From Telmatactis stephensoni (taxonomy: Eukaryota; Cnidaria; Anthozoa; Actiniaria; Isophelliidae), in assembly GCA_029948255.1 (NCBI GenBank), contig JALIZF010001877.1, forward strand, positions 587,501 through 651,500: DNA of 64,000 nucleotides. The letters run 5' to 3'. The translations under genes were made by a program, and so were the position numbers. Below the pieces are notes generated by a model, which was not told the origin of the DNA, ran no database searches, and worked only from the letters and a program-made list of their open reading frames with translations. This document shows positions 11,029 to 26,000 of this stretch, one piece after another (position 1 is the stretch's first letter; each line of letters opens with the position of its first letter).

Positions 11029-14000
11029 TTAATCAATCTTCTGTTGCTTTCTTTTTTCTTTTTTCCTTTGCTTTTCTAGCTTTCTTTTAAGCCTACGTTC
11101 TTCTTTTCTTTGTTCAGGTCCTCCTTCTGTCTTTCTTTCTTCTTCTCCTCTTCCTATTACTTCTTCTCCTTTCTCTCTCTCTTCCTCTCTTCTTCTTCTT
11201 CTCTCTCTTTCTCTCTTCTCTTCTCTTATCTCTCATTCTTCTTTCTCTCTTCTTCTTTATCCTTTCTGTCTCTTTTTCTTTTCTTTCTTTCCTCTCTTCT
11301 TTTCTTCCTCTCTTCTTCCTCTCTTTTCTCTCTCTCCTCTTTCCTTTTTAACTTCTGCTCTCCTCTTTCTTTCCTCCTTCTGTCTCTCCTCTTACTTCTC
11401 TCCTCTTCTCTTCTTCTTTCTTTCCTACTTCTCTCCTCCTTCTTCTCTCCTTCTTCTCTCTCTTCTCTTTCTCTCTCTTCGTCCTCTTCTTTTTTCTTTC
11501 TTTCTTCCTCTCTCCTTTTCCTTCTCCTCTCTCCTTCTTCCTTCTCTCTCTCCTTTTTTCTTTTCTTTCTCTCTTCCTCTTCTCTTCTCTCTCTCTCGTC
11601 CTCTTCTTTTTTCTTTCTTTCTTCCTCTCTTCTTTTCTTCCTCTCTTCTTCCTCTCTTTTCTCTCTTTCTCTTCTTTCTTTCTCTCTTCCTCTTCTCTTT
11701 TCATTTTTCCTTCTCCTTTGCTTCTCTCTTCTTGTTCCTTCCTTTTTTTCTTCTCTTCCCCATCTCTTGTTTCCTTCTCTTCCATATCTGCAAATCAAAG
11801 AAAAAGTTTTTTAATTTCAAATCGGGATACAAATGGAACTCTTTCAAACTTGATACTATTTAATTCTGATTTATTTCTTAATGTCTTACAAGTATTGTGT
11901 ACTGTGTACAAAATACATAGAATTACCCTGAGAGATTATCAGACTTTTATCATGTTTTGGTTTTACTTATATAGCCACTACTTAGCATGCACTCAAAGTT
12001 AAAGTACTGCTATCAAAATCAAAATCATATACGTCATTATTTAGTATAAAGTACTGCTATCGTCAAAATCATACACGTCATTATTTAGTATAAACTGTAA
12101 TTCTTCAAGGGTCTAATAATAACTGATATACTTATTTTTTTTTTTCTCTTATTTTTATGGATCCCAGATAAAAGACTTCACTCACTTCAGTCCCTTGTGT
12201 TTATTTTCTAAAATAGAAATTATTTCTTTGACATTTTTGCATACATTCTCACATTGTTGTCATCTCAAAATACTAAGAAATGTATGGTGCTTAATATTAT
12301 TTTGAGTTCAGTCTCTGACTCTTTTAAAGTTTCCCATATCCCCTTGGAAAGCTTTCAAAATTTAAATAATTTTGATTATAGCAGCACTTTAAAGGTTCAT
12401 TACATATGATTACCTGTATTTTCAACCAGAGTGTCGTCATTGCTATGACTGTCGCTAGGCCAAGTGCCCTTGAAAGAGACCTTTAAAATAAAGTAAACAA
12501 AAAGGGATGACTACTAAAGTACATAAGCAGTTCACCCAATTGTAAGAATGATGGTATCCAAATATAACCATCATTTTCTATATACATCTACATCCACAAG
12601 ATAGTAATAATCATGTGGACTCAATAACTTATCACAAACCATACAAGACCCTTGCAGTCCTCCTAAAAAAGCCAAGGTTGAATAAATGTTTCAGGATTAC
12701 ACTGGAAGTTATTCTTATAATTAACTAAAGTTGAATGTGATTTGGTACAGTCATCAATTACCCAATTTATTTATTTTTTAATGGTTTTGTAGGCTCTTTA
12801 TTAATTAGGGCCTTTAAAGCCCCAGAAGGCAGGAAATCTACCATTTACAAACTAAGGTTTATTTACAACAAAATTGTATAGTATAACATAATTATTTAAT
12901 TGTGAAAGTTTTTAAAAGATATAATACCGTATCTGCCAGATCAGTTTTCCTTATTTTCTTGAGTAATGACTTGAGATTTCATTCTCTTTGTACTTTATCT
13001 CTTAAACTGTTCCATAACTAATTTGGTGTGTTGTATCTGATTGAGTTCAATCTTTAGGTAGTGGAGAAACGTCTTGGAAGTGTTAATTAGCTTCTGGCTT
13101 TATCTTAAGTTTTTGATGTTCTGTCTTTTGTGTAACAATTCACTATTGTAAGTTGGTGCTAGTTCATGCAGTGCTCTATAAACAGATGTACCCATATTCT
13201 TCTGTTAGCCAAGCTCAGCATGCTAATCTTCTGTAGCAGTTTTCACAGTGTATTCAGCAGTCTAACTTGTCATTTAATTCAAACTTCAGTGCTCTTTCAT
13301 TTAGTTCTTTCTTGGCTCGGTATCTCTTTCCACAATGCATATGGTTCCATTACTCCCGATCAGTACAAGAAGTGTGACAAAATGTAAGCTTGATATAATA
13401 TGTGCTTTTCATATTTGTCAATAGTAGCTTTTCATTTCTGTTCCAATCTTGGTTATTTGTTTGTTGAATTTCACTTGTGTGTCTTTTCCTATATCGACCT
13501 GCACATGAATGTAGAAATTTTCTTATTGTATCAACACACATAGGAATTTCTTAGTGTATCGACCGACACGTAGAAATATTCTTCAGTTAGGTGCAGTCCT
13601 CGAAGTAGGACCTTTGCGTAGGTTTTCTTGTTTATATTAATTTTTGTTTTCCCTTTATTATTATGGCTGCAATTCAAGCAGTGCCGAGAAAACAAACAAG
13701 TTCCCAAGTTTATTGAAGTTTTTAATTAACCAGAAAAAGGCAATGGGATATGATGGAGCAGATCTGCATGCCACCACTGCCTCATCAAGATCAATTGTTT
13801 AAACCCATTTCACAACTGGAAAAGAGAACAATGAAGAAAAAACAACAAAACCTGCAGAAGTAAACAAACCAGAAACTGTTGGACATTCCATCCGTGACTG
13901 CAACAGAAAGAAAACGTGGAGGAAATGGCTGTACCTTAAGTCATCACAAAACCCAGCTGCACGAAGAGAAGATGAAACCCTAAACGAGTCGCAACCGAAA

Positions 14001-17000
14001 GATCACGGCGTTTCAGTTTGCAAAAACTCTGACTTCAGTGTTGCATGCATCCTTCAACATCAGAATATTAAAACTCCCAAAGGCTTAGTTAATGTTCTAT
14101 GGACATTATGCCACCTCATTATGTTTTATCACCTTTGATAAAGCTAAAACAGAACAATTACAAGGAAAAGACGTAGAGTTATCTATCGTGACTGTTGGCA
14201 GCAAAGTTGAAAAACTGACTTCTGAGAAATATATATTGCCTCTTGTTGACGAAGAAGGAATTACTGTGAACATTACTGCTTATGGAATTGAAAAGATCAC
14301 ATCAGATATTCCTCATATTAATATTGATGGCGTAATTCACTTATTTGAAGGAGTATACAAAGAGGATATTTCAAGACCTACTGGACTGGTAGATGTTCTA
14401 ATTGGCTACAGTTATGCAGGACTACATCCACAGCCAGAACAAAAATCAGAGCACTTATAACTACTCAAGAACCAATTTGGAAAATGCATCGGTGGATCTC
14501 ATCCAGATTTAGCTGAAAGTAATGTTCAAATTAACCATGCCTGTGTGTCTACAGTATCAACAGTTAGCATTGAAGATTTCTACAAGATTGAAAATCTTGG
14601 CATCGCTTGTTCACCTCAGTGTAGAGGATGCAAATGTGTAACTAAGAATCTGGTACTAAGAATTGCACTTTGAAAGAAGAATGCGAGCTGAAGTTGATAG
14701 AAAGAATCCTTAGATTCGATGATCAAAATAACGAGTGGACAGCAAATTATCCTTGGATTTAATTAAGATCCTTCCAACCTTCCAGATAACAAGTCAATCA
14801 CCATCAAGATGTTGGAGTCCACTGAAAAAAAGATTGCTAAAAAGTCCTAATCATGCCAAAGTCTACCAAGAACAGATCCAGGGTATGATATCAAGAAATG
14901 TCACTCGTAAGTTAACAGCAGAAGAGCTTACTCTTACGATGGACCAGTTTACTACATTGCACATCATGAGGTGTTGCGCCCAGAGTCCAAATCTACACCA
15001 GTACGCATAGTATTCAATAGCAGTGCTAACTATAACAGTCATGCATTAAATCAATACTGGGCCAAGGAACCTGACCTACTCAACAACCTTTCGGCAGTAC
15101 TCTTACGATTCAGATAAGATGAGATCGCGTTTGTAGGCGACATAAAGAAAATGTACTATTCTGTCAAGATCAGACTCTTGGATCAACACACTCAACGTTT
15201 CTTATGGAAAGACAGGCACGTAAACAGGGATCCCGACATTTATGTCATTCAAAGTGTCTCATTTGGTGATAGGCCATCTAGTACTATCGCATCACTTGCT
15301 CTACGAAAGACCACAGAAATGAATCAAGAAAAGTATCCTCAAGCAGTGGAGATGATCACAGATAATACCTACATGGATGATATTATTGACAGAGTTAGTA
15401 ATAAACATGAAGCAAAGAATATCATTGACCAACGATATTGAAGAACTTGTGAAGAAGGGAGGATTTAACATCAAATGCTGGACAACGTCTCGTGGGTATA
15501 CAAATTTCAACAAGGAAGCTGTTATAATTGATCCAACTTCAACAACCAAAGAAAAGGTTGCAAGAAGTTGTTCACCTCAAGCCTACCACACTACAAGGAC
15601 TAGGCCCACTTAAAACAAAGTTGTGATGGACAAGAAGTTGTTCACCTCAAGCCTACCACACTACAAGGACTAGACCCCCTTAAAAAAGTTGTGATGGACA
15701 AGAAGTTGTTCACCTCAAGCCTACCACACTACAAGAACTAGACCCCCTTAAAACCAAGTTGTGATGGACAAGAAGTTGTTCACCTCAAGCCTACCACACT
15801 ACAAGGACTAGACCCCCTTAAAACCAAGTTGTGATGGACAAGAAGTTGTTCACCTCAAGCCCACCACACTACAAGGACTAGACCCAACTTAATTAACACT
15901 AAGTTGTGATGGACAAGAAGTTGTTCACCTCAAGCCTACCACACTACAAGGACTAGACCCCCTTAAAACCAAGTTGTGATGGACAAGAAGTTGTTCACCT
16001 CAAGCCTACCACACTACAAGGACTAGACCCCCTTAAAACCAAGTTGTGATGGACAAGAAGTTGTTCACCTCAAGCCTACCACACTACAAGGACTAGACCC
16101 CCTTAAAACCAAGTTGTGATGGACAAGAAGTTGTTCACCTCAAGCCTACCACACTACAAGGACTAGACCCCCTTAAAACCAAGTTGTGATGGACAAGAAG
16201 TTGTTCACCTCAAGCCTACCACACTACAAGGACTAGACCCCCTTAAAACCAAGTTGTGATGGACAAGAAGTTGTTCACCTCAAGCCTACCACACTACAAG
16301 GACTAGACCCCCTTAAAACCAAGTTGTGATGGACAAGAAGTTGTTCACCTCAAGCCTACCACACTACAAGGACTAGACCCCCTTAAAACAAAGTTGTGAT
16401 GGACAAGAAGTTGTTCACCTCAAGCCTACCACACTACAAGGACAAAGTCACGTGTATAGCAGAAAGTCTTGTAGCTTCCAAAGTTCTTGATTAACTCTCA
16501 TGAAATTAAACAGAAGATGAAGACATATTTGGTTTGTGATACTAAGTAACACTTTGCATGATTGACTGTTCCAGAGTAAAAAAAAAACAGAATAACAAAA
16601 ATAACAACCTCGAACACTGTCAGAGGAAAGATGTTTTACAAGCTAGAACATTCCAAATTCCAAGATGTCAGAGAAGCTGTTTGTTCACACATTGAGGCTA
16701 TATAAGACATGGAATTCTCTCAGGGTGTCATCATTAAAGTTTATAGAAAATTTGGATCAAGTTTTCAGACTTTGATGTAACATAATTTGGGAGTTAATTG
16801 ATTTAAAGTGGACAATAATTTCCCTAATTCATTACAAATTCTTTTACTGACTTTTGAACAATGTATCAAAATCATAATTGCCATGATAGTTTCTCTTATG
16901 TATTTTTGATAAATGGTTGAGTTTCTATGATATCTGAATTTGCAAAGTGATATATATGTAGATTTCGCTTTTAGATAGTTATGATTTATAAATTATATTT

Positions 17001-20000
17001 TTGATGTTAATTTGAGACTTTATGACTGGTGGTTAGACATATTTTTTAAATCTTTCTTTGTCAGTTTTTTCACAGGAAGATGCTTTGTATTGTATTGTAT
17101 TAATAATGATTATTCTGGAGAGTTTGTTATTAAAGTGACTTAAAATATGTTTTGCAATGCTTGTCGTCAATCTATCAACTTTAAGCTTCATCAATGAATT
17201 TTTTCTCAAAAAAATTGGAATTATAGTGTCTTCATGAGCCTGCTATTAGTCTGTAGATAGGTGATAGGGTTATTATCAGATAGTGTACACAGTGCATGGC
17301 CTCTACTTGTACAAGCAACAGCTTTTGGCTTTTCATCTTGCCTCTGTGAGAGAACTGCACCAAGATCTTTATTTGATGGATCTGTTTCTGCAATAAATGG
17401 TTTCTGGCAGTCTGGTTAAGTGAGCACAGGGGCACTTACGAGGGCTTCACATAGGTTGTCAAATGCTGTCTGGTACTCTGTCTACTCAGCTTCCGTCTTG
17501 ACTGGGTCTATTGCTACTGCATGCCTCGGAAGAAAATGTCTAATATGGGTGACACTCCTTCTGGAGAACTGACATTTGCCTGGCTCAAACTTCAATCTAT
17601 GTTTCCATCATCTTCTGGTACACCAGTTCAAGTATTGAGAGGTGTTCAGCAATGGACACTATAAACCATGATGTCATCCAGGTAGACTGGCAGTATCCTT
17701 AACACTTCCTCCTGAATATGTTTTGCATAAGTCACATAAGTCTCTGAGGATTTTCTAGCGTGGGTCTTGTGGGTTCTCTAAGGTTCTCCATAAACCGCAC
17801 CTTCAGCATCATGTCCTTTTCTGTAGCTTCTTCTGTAGCCAACTTCTAAATCACAAATTTGTGATTGACAAGACCTCGCACATCTCAAGCCCACTACATT
17901 ACAAGGACTAGACCCACTTAAAACCAAGTTGTGATGTACAAGAAGTTGTTCACCTCAAGCCCACTACACTACAAGGACTAGACCCCCTTAAAACCAAGTT
18001 GTGATGGACAAGAAGTTGTTCACCTCAAGCCTACCACACTACAAGGACTAGACCCCCTTAAAAAAGTTGTGATGGACAAGAAGTTGTTCACCTCAAGCCT
18101 ACCACACTACAAGGACTAGACCCCCTTAAAACCAAGTTGTGATGGACAAGAAGTTGTTCACCTCAAGCCTACCACACTACAAGGACTAGACCCCCTTAAA
18201 ACCAAGTTGTGATGGACAAGAAGTTGTTCACCTCAAGCCTACCACACTACAAGGACTAGACCCCCTTAAAACCAAGTTGTGATGGACAAGAAGTTGTTCA
18301 CCTCAAGCCTACCACACTACAAGGACTAGACCCAACTTAATTAACACTAAGTTGTGATGGACAAGAAGTTGTTCACCTCAAGCCTACCACACTACAAGGA
18401 CTAGACCCAACTTAATTAACACTAAGTTGTGATGGACAAGAAGTTGTTCACCTCAAGCCTACCACACTACAAGGACTAGACCCAACTTAATTAACACTAA
18501 GTTGTGATGGACAAGAAGTTGTTCACCTCAAGCCTACCACACTACAAGGACTAGACCCAACTTAATTAACACTAAGTTGTGATGGACAAGAAGTTGTTCA
18601 CCTCAAGCCTACCACACTACAAGGACTAGACTCAACTTAATTAACACTAAGTTGTGATGGACAAGAAGTTGTTCACCTCAAGCCTACCACACTACAAGGA
18701 CTAGACCCAACTTAATTAACACTAAGTTGTGATGGACAAGAAGTTGTTCACCTCAAGTCTACCACACTAAAGCTACACTAATTTAATAGTAAATGATCCT
18801 GAATTCTACACTTAATGCTATTTAAAGTAAAACATAATTATGGGAAAATTGCTTATGTACCAAAAAGTCAGCAAGTACAAAATTAATGTCCTTACCTCAC
18901 ACTTCAGAGCTGATGTCATTTCATTTTCAGTCTGAAATTACAATTGCAAATTAAATAATATTATGTTATATAGTTTAGTTTAGGTAGGAAATGGTACAAT
19001 GGTAGGGCAAGAGGTTAATTAACAGACTGAGTTATACTGACCATTTATGGCAGCTTTTTTAGTTACCATTTAGAATTTTGAAGTTACTCTCACCTTTTTG
19101 AGAAGTCTCACTACTTCATTTGGACTGACTGTGTCCATTGGATTTAACACAGTCCCAGTTGGGTTTACTAGAATAAAGTAAAGGGGCTGCCCTTTGTCCT
19201 TGCCTATAGTGTCATACACTTCCTGTAAGCAAGATGACACATTAAGTAAGTGGTGAAATCTTTTCATAGTCATCAACTTTATTATGGAGTTATTTTAGAG
19301 GAACATAATTGAAATATGAAAAAATTGATACTACAGAATGGTTAATTTATTAGTGTAGTGGAATTTCAATTTATTATTTGCCATATGAAAGGCAAAGATA
19401 CGAACAACAAATTCACAGTTGAAATCCTGCATTTCTACATAAATTTGCTCCAGTATTGAACATTAAATTTTGCAAAAGTATAGCTTACTCAAACTTCATG
19501 CAAGTATTGCACACTTTTAGTGTTAGTGTTTTTGCCTAGAGTTCGGTAAGTCTCTCTCTTCCTCTTGTTTTCTCTTTCTTTCTTCCCCTCTCTTTTTCTC
19601 TCCCCCCCCCTCCCCCTCCTTCCTCTCTCTCTCCTCTTGTCTTTTCTCTTTTCCTTGTCTTTTCTCTCTCTTCTTTTCTCTTTCTTCCTCTTTTCTTTCT
19701 CTCTTACTCTTCCTTTCTCTTTCTTCCTATTCCCTTTCTCTCTTAGTAAATGAATGAATGAATGAATGAATGAATGAATGAATGAATAAACAAATTGACA
19801 TCTTATCGCTGCATTTTTCGGTACGTTAAATTAGCATTTTAACTACTCCGAACATTGACGATCAAAACTGATCATTTACTGATGACAGAGCAGCAATCAA
19901 TCAGAATCTTACTTTATCATAAGGGTGGAGTCTCAACTACTGGTCAGCTGTGTTTAGCATTTTGATTGACAGAAGCAAAAACACCATTTGGTTATTGGTG

Positions 20001-23000
20001 TTTGAATGTTAGAGTCCTCAGAAAGTCAAAAACAGCAGTAAACCTGATGTGACTCTAGCATTTTTTTCCTTGAGATATTACAGCTCATGGACAACATTCC
20101 TGGAAATTTGAATTGTATATTTTTGACACACAAACATGCAAAACATCTATCCATAAAGAATAATGATTTTAACTACCTGGTATTTTGTGTTGTGCTTCAA
20201 ATTGAGGCACAACACTCCAGATGGTGTTTGAATCTTAAGATTCACCATATCAGCATCGTTGACAACCTTGCCAACATCATAATTCGATCTATCAGATCTC
20301 TCCTTCCTAACCTAGTGTACAAAAAGGACAATAAGAAACAATTTTTTAAAAATATTATGGGTCTATGCATGCCTATTTGAAACTGCCAAGCTTAAGTAAT
20401 TGGTTGAAGTGTATCATGATATCTTACTAGTTAATCATATGTTCTTCAGTTGTTTAAGTAGTGTAAGAACACTCAAGGGTTTTATCTGTCATAGCAGGGT
20501 CCGAAATTAACTTTTGAATCTAAGTGGTCCTTTGGACAACCATGTTTTAGCTCTTAGGCATCCAGAGCAAAACTTAGGAGTCCCTCATGACAAACTTGAA
20601 CATGAAAGAGTGTTTTTGCACGTGTTGTTCATGCTTCAACGCCATTTTGTAGAGCCGGAATTGCAATTGTAAACTTGTGGTTAACTACATTTGTATGATG
20701 GAGAATAAGCATTGAATCAAACTTGTCAGCAGTATTTAATGGCTGCCAATGAATGAGTTATCTCAAATTTGCGAAAGTTTACCAGTTGAAAAATGAGCTT
20801 TCTAGGCTTTAAACAGAAGAATTATGATTTAGAAATTTTATTTTCAGAATTTACATTACTCATCTAGATCTTCTATTTTTTACAGAAAAGCACACTTTGG
20901 CAAAAAAAAAAAAAAAAAAAAAAATCATCAGAAGGACAACCATTTTTTTCAAAATCCAGTCATCATTTCCAAATTCTAGTTGTTCCTGATGACTGGATGG
21001 CAGCAAATTTCGGACCCTGCATATCTACAGTAATGTATTTCAAGAACTGAATATCAAATCGCTGTTCAGTTCATGCTTTTGTTCTTGCTAGAATCAACAA
21101 AATACATGTAAAGGGCAAAACATAACAACAATGAACAGTACGCTAGATTTTAAATATAAGTAAGTAGTTGAATAGCATTTTTTTGTTATTTATGAGCTTA
21201 TTTATGGTATTATGTTGTTTGCTTCTGTTACTCCAAATTTTTATGTTTTAACCAGATCAGTTGCAAGGTCATTTTTTTTATAAAATTAGTGTCCAAAACA
21301 CATCACATCTCTCTACTCGTATCTTGAGAGTGAACCTTCCCTTTTATATTTCACATTTTATTTACACCTATGTGGAAATGGAGAGTCCAATTGGACCGGG
21401 TCCCAGGATTTATAGATATCTGTTAGAGATTAAGAGCACACAGTCAAGTTTTTTTTTTTTTTTTCTGTAATAGTACCAAGAATTGAATATAAAATTATTG
21501 CCCGGCTTCTATTCTCTCAAAGCCTATCCAAAACTTTAATAATTAAATAGGGCCATAAAGTGTGTAATTTTCTAGCCACAAGGAATTAAAGAATACTCTT
21601 ATCTGACTAATAGACAAAGCATAACATTGTCATATCAAGCAATATTACACTAAATCACTGAAATTACTAATTTTTTAAAGGAAACCTATCCCTCTTTAGG
21701 TCTAAGGTTACGGAAATAATCATGTTCATAAGCATTTAAACAAATGATTTATGTACAATACCCCTTTCTCCTTATCTTTTGCCAAGGCAGCAGCAAATTC
21801 CCTGTCTTGATATTCTTTTAATTGTCTCTCATTGAGAAGTTCCTGTCTACAAGATAATATAAATAGCCTTGTCAATTCAAGTGCTTTAAATTGTGTATTA
21901 TCAAATAAATAGCCATTTCATAACCCACGGTGTGTACGTTGTTGTATTTTCCAGAATGAAAATAATAATAATAATAACAACAATAATAATTTTAAAACTT
22001 TTAATTTTGAAACTTTATTTGATGGTTTCGTTTTTTACAACGATTACAAATCTTACTATTTAAAGGCTGGTTGCTTGGAGCCACTTTTGGGCTTAAAAAC
22101 CCTACCACTAGCCTTGTGGCCAGTGTGATAACTCACTCGATAATCATCATCGTCGTCATCATCATCATCGTCATCATCATCATCATCATCATCATCATCT
22201 AATATGTTGGTTTATTCCATCTAGGCAGTATTGACTGAATTACAGATGGGGTCATTGTAACTATGTTACAATAACAGATTTTAATTAATAGTTAATGTTT
22301 GTAGATTATTGCTAATCAACGACTACAATCTTTATAAATAATCAAGCTAAATAAATACAAGAATCGTCTAATAATAACACATATAACAGTGTAACAACCA
22401 CGCTGCTGGTAATTGAATCTTAAGCTTATAAATAGCGCATAGTAATAAATTTATTAATTAAACGTTTGTTTCTATCAACCACTTCTCGACGGTTACTTAA
22501 GCCTGAGCGCAGGCTAATTACTATTATATATTGAATTACAAGAAAAATAATAATCCTTAAGGAACGCTAAAAAACTTGATCAATAAACAATAATTCGATC
22601 ACAATATAAATATTAATAATAGTGAATTTGTAGACCAATTAGTTATTACTGAAAAATTGTAGCATGATTACCTCTTCAAACAATTCAAAGCCTCCTTCTC
22701 TTTGGCTTTGCTGATGCCAGCTTGCAATTTTTCAAGAGTCAGTGATTCTGAAAGGAAAAAAAATTCTTTAATAATCACTTCCTACAAAAAAATGGATTGA
22801 TGTGGCTGCTGTTTTGCCTTTAACTGCAGGGATTTTTTTACAATTGTTGATATTAGTTTTTTGTTGACAAAAATTTCAAAATGTTCACATCTCACAACTT
22901 TATTAATGTTTTTGTATCTACTGCAGAATGCAGTAGATACTATGTCATCGTGTTGAAAATGGATATACTTCATGCTTCACTCAAATTATGAGATCACAGT

Positions 23001-26000
23001 ATATTGGTATTCACCAGAACATGTGTGAGTTTCGACACAAAGTTCTATGCTTGTTAACAATAGAAAGTGTTAACAATAGAAAAGTCGGAATATTTTCGGA
23101 AAATACACGGGAACACGGCCGACATGACGACTGTTGACAAGTTTGACAGGAATTCAAGTCAAAAGTCTTGGTAAGTGATGTTTTTAACAATGTTTTTATG
23201 TCCATTGATAAGGCTCAGCTTTAATAGAATGTGCCAGGTTTATTCTCATGGAGAATTTTTAAATCATTATTCAATTTTGAGGTCGTTTTTGAGCCGGTAA
23301 GTCAATACAATATTGAAGTGTTCATCTCGATCTCGTTTGAGCCTTTCGCAAATGTTCTATCTTTTAACAACGGTAAACAAGTTTACACCGATTGCATGTA
23401 AACTATCATCAAATAATTCACTTCATTATATAATATTTCAGCTCCTCTTTAAATAAAAAAATGTAATGGCCTACAGTATGTACGAAGACCTCAAACCGTG
23501 GATCCTGATTGCAAGGCCAAGGCCAAACAAACACTAGCAATTCCTTTAATAAAACCTATGACACTGTCTATGAAAGCTCTCTCTATTGATGGTCGACGTA
23601 AAAACATTGTTAAGAATATCACTTACCAAGACAGTTTTTCCGAACATTTAATTTTCGAAAGACATCAGTTGACAGAGGCAATAACAAACTGCCCTGTCCA
23701 ACTCCATAAAATTCTTCAACATTCTTCATGTTTTTCTTTTCAATGCATTTCACATTGTCAAAAATATTTCAATCTATAACACGTCTGCAGTAGATACATG
23801 CACCTTTCAGGTGCCTTTTATTATTAGGTGTAGTCAGTCCTTACCAGCAGTTGTGAACCTCTCTACTATCAGCAGACGACTCCCACCAGCCACGATCAGA
23901 AGCTGTGGCTTCTTAATAATTTGCCCCTTTAAATGTTCCAGCACTAATTCGACAAAATGATAAATGCATGTCAATTGATGTGCAATTAATTCTATGTACA
24001 TGTATCTCATTTTTAGATCCCACTTTATTTTTATAGCTTATTAGACATTTTCAGTGAATAATAAATAGCTATCACATTTTGAAATAAAATTTCAAGTCCA
24101 TATTAATTATGCATAATTATATACTCAAATACAGCACTTTCATAATTCAGATTTTTTCAGTACAATACAATACAATACAATACAATACAATACAATACAA
24201 TACAATACAATACATTTTATTTTGCAAACATTATGACATTACAGATTTCATTTTTGACAGAATTACAATGGGTAGGTTTAGTTATAGACAGTATGTGTAT
24301 TTTTCATTTGTAATTTTGAGAGTTTTCTTTTTTGAATGCCTAGAGGCTAAATTAACTGCGGGTTTTCGTGTTAGCCACTAGTCATTTTATGTTATAATTG
24401 TCACGAGCGAAAAGTATAATAAATGGATATCCTTATAATAATATAAATATATACGTACACACATACAAACAATTTACCTGTGGTATAACTATAATTATTA
24501 ATCATAACATAATAATTATAATTATAATAATAATATATGAAAATGTAATTAATGGTATCAATAGAAAGTAGATGTATTACTGAGCAAGCAATTATTATTA
24601 TTATTACTGTGCTTGCTGTCTCTGTAACAAGACCGCCTTAATTTTCTTTTTGAATAAATGAGTGTTCTTAACTTCTTTTAGAGAGGTTGGAATTTCTTTC
24701 CATAGGTCAGAAGCTATGGCACTAATGGTTTGTTTTCCTAGGTTTGTTCTGAATTTTTGTTTGTAAAGATTTTGTTTTGCAGCATACCTAGTGTTATATC
24801 TATGTTTATTTTTTGCAAAATCAAAGTAATCGTCAAAAATAGATGGTAGCTGATTTGTTTGCCATAGGTGGATAAATTTTAAAGAATTCAATTTGAAAAT
24901 ATTTTGGACTGTTAGCAGATCTAGGAGATTGATAAAAGGTAAAGCATTTGAGGTGTTTTTACCATAGAGTGTTGCAAAGAATAGTATCCTTACTATGTGA
25001 TTTTGTTTTACTTGTATCTTCGTCAGGTGAGTTTTATAGGCACTTCCCCATGCAACAATTGCATGCGTTAAGTATGGGTAAACTAGACTGTAATAAATTG
25101 TTTTCATTTGAGTTAACGAAACATAGTGTCTGAGTTTTAAAAAAATACCAGCACTCCTTGATAGGCGTGAGCTTAAGAAGGAGATGTGATATTTCCACGA
25201 CAGATTTTCATCGATGAATACACCCAGAAACTTAACATGATCTTTCTTTTTGATAGAAGTATATGAGTTCTCATTGTTCTGAAGTTTAATATCAACATTT
25301 TTAGTCAATCTTTTATTCGGCGATTTAATAATCATAAAATTAGTTTTGCGGAAATTAATTGATAGTCTGTTTGCATTACACCAGTTCGAGACATTTACCA
25401 ACTCACTGTTTACCATAAGTTCCAAATCTATTAAGTTTTGCGATGAGGCAAATATTGTTGTGTCGTCATTATGAAGTTGTGACATCATTATGAATACAAT
25501 GTAAGGTCAATAACAAAATAGTACCACTTGAGATCTATCCGATTATAGTCTCTTTAACAAAATTAAATTGCAAACTTTGGACACCCTCAAATGGGCAGAG
25601 TAAAAATAAGATAAGCAGATTACTTGCTAAAATTTCACACATACCTGACAATCCTTCGCTGGACAAGTATGGTACAGCCCAATTGAGGGATTGTATGCCA
25701 GCTCTATTCAAAACTCTATTATAAATAATTAAAGAGAAACAAATTAGTGCAGATTGATGAAAAGTACTAATTAAATATGGTCAGAAGTCACGATTGTCCT
25801 ATTATGGTAATTCTGTAGTTCTGCACTGTGAATCTCTGTGAATAGCATAGTTCAAGTCCTGTTTCACATAAACACTTTTGTGCAGTGTAGAGAGGAAATG
25901 GCCACCAATAATTGTTTATTCTTTCACACCAAGCACAATAAGACCTGTTCTCTATCATCTATACATACAGTGCATGTATATAATTACTTTCAGGATTCCA

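Noticed and set aside
11110..11814. Plus-strand 234-codon Ser/Phe/Leu frame
   Set aside because: Complement of the purine-rich region; the minus strand has an in-phase splice acceptor and links to the upstream exons.
15561..18770. CRISPR array
   Set aside because: Units are contiguous and homogeneous with no variable spacers, in a eukaryotic intron.
20087..20380. 97-codon plus-strand frame in an intron
   Set aside because: No recognised motif and no splice partners; composition like flanking intron.
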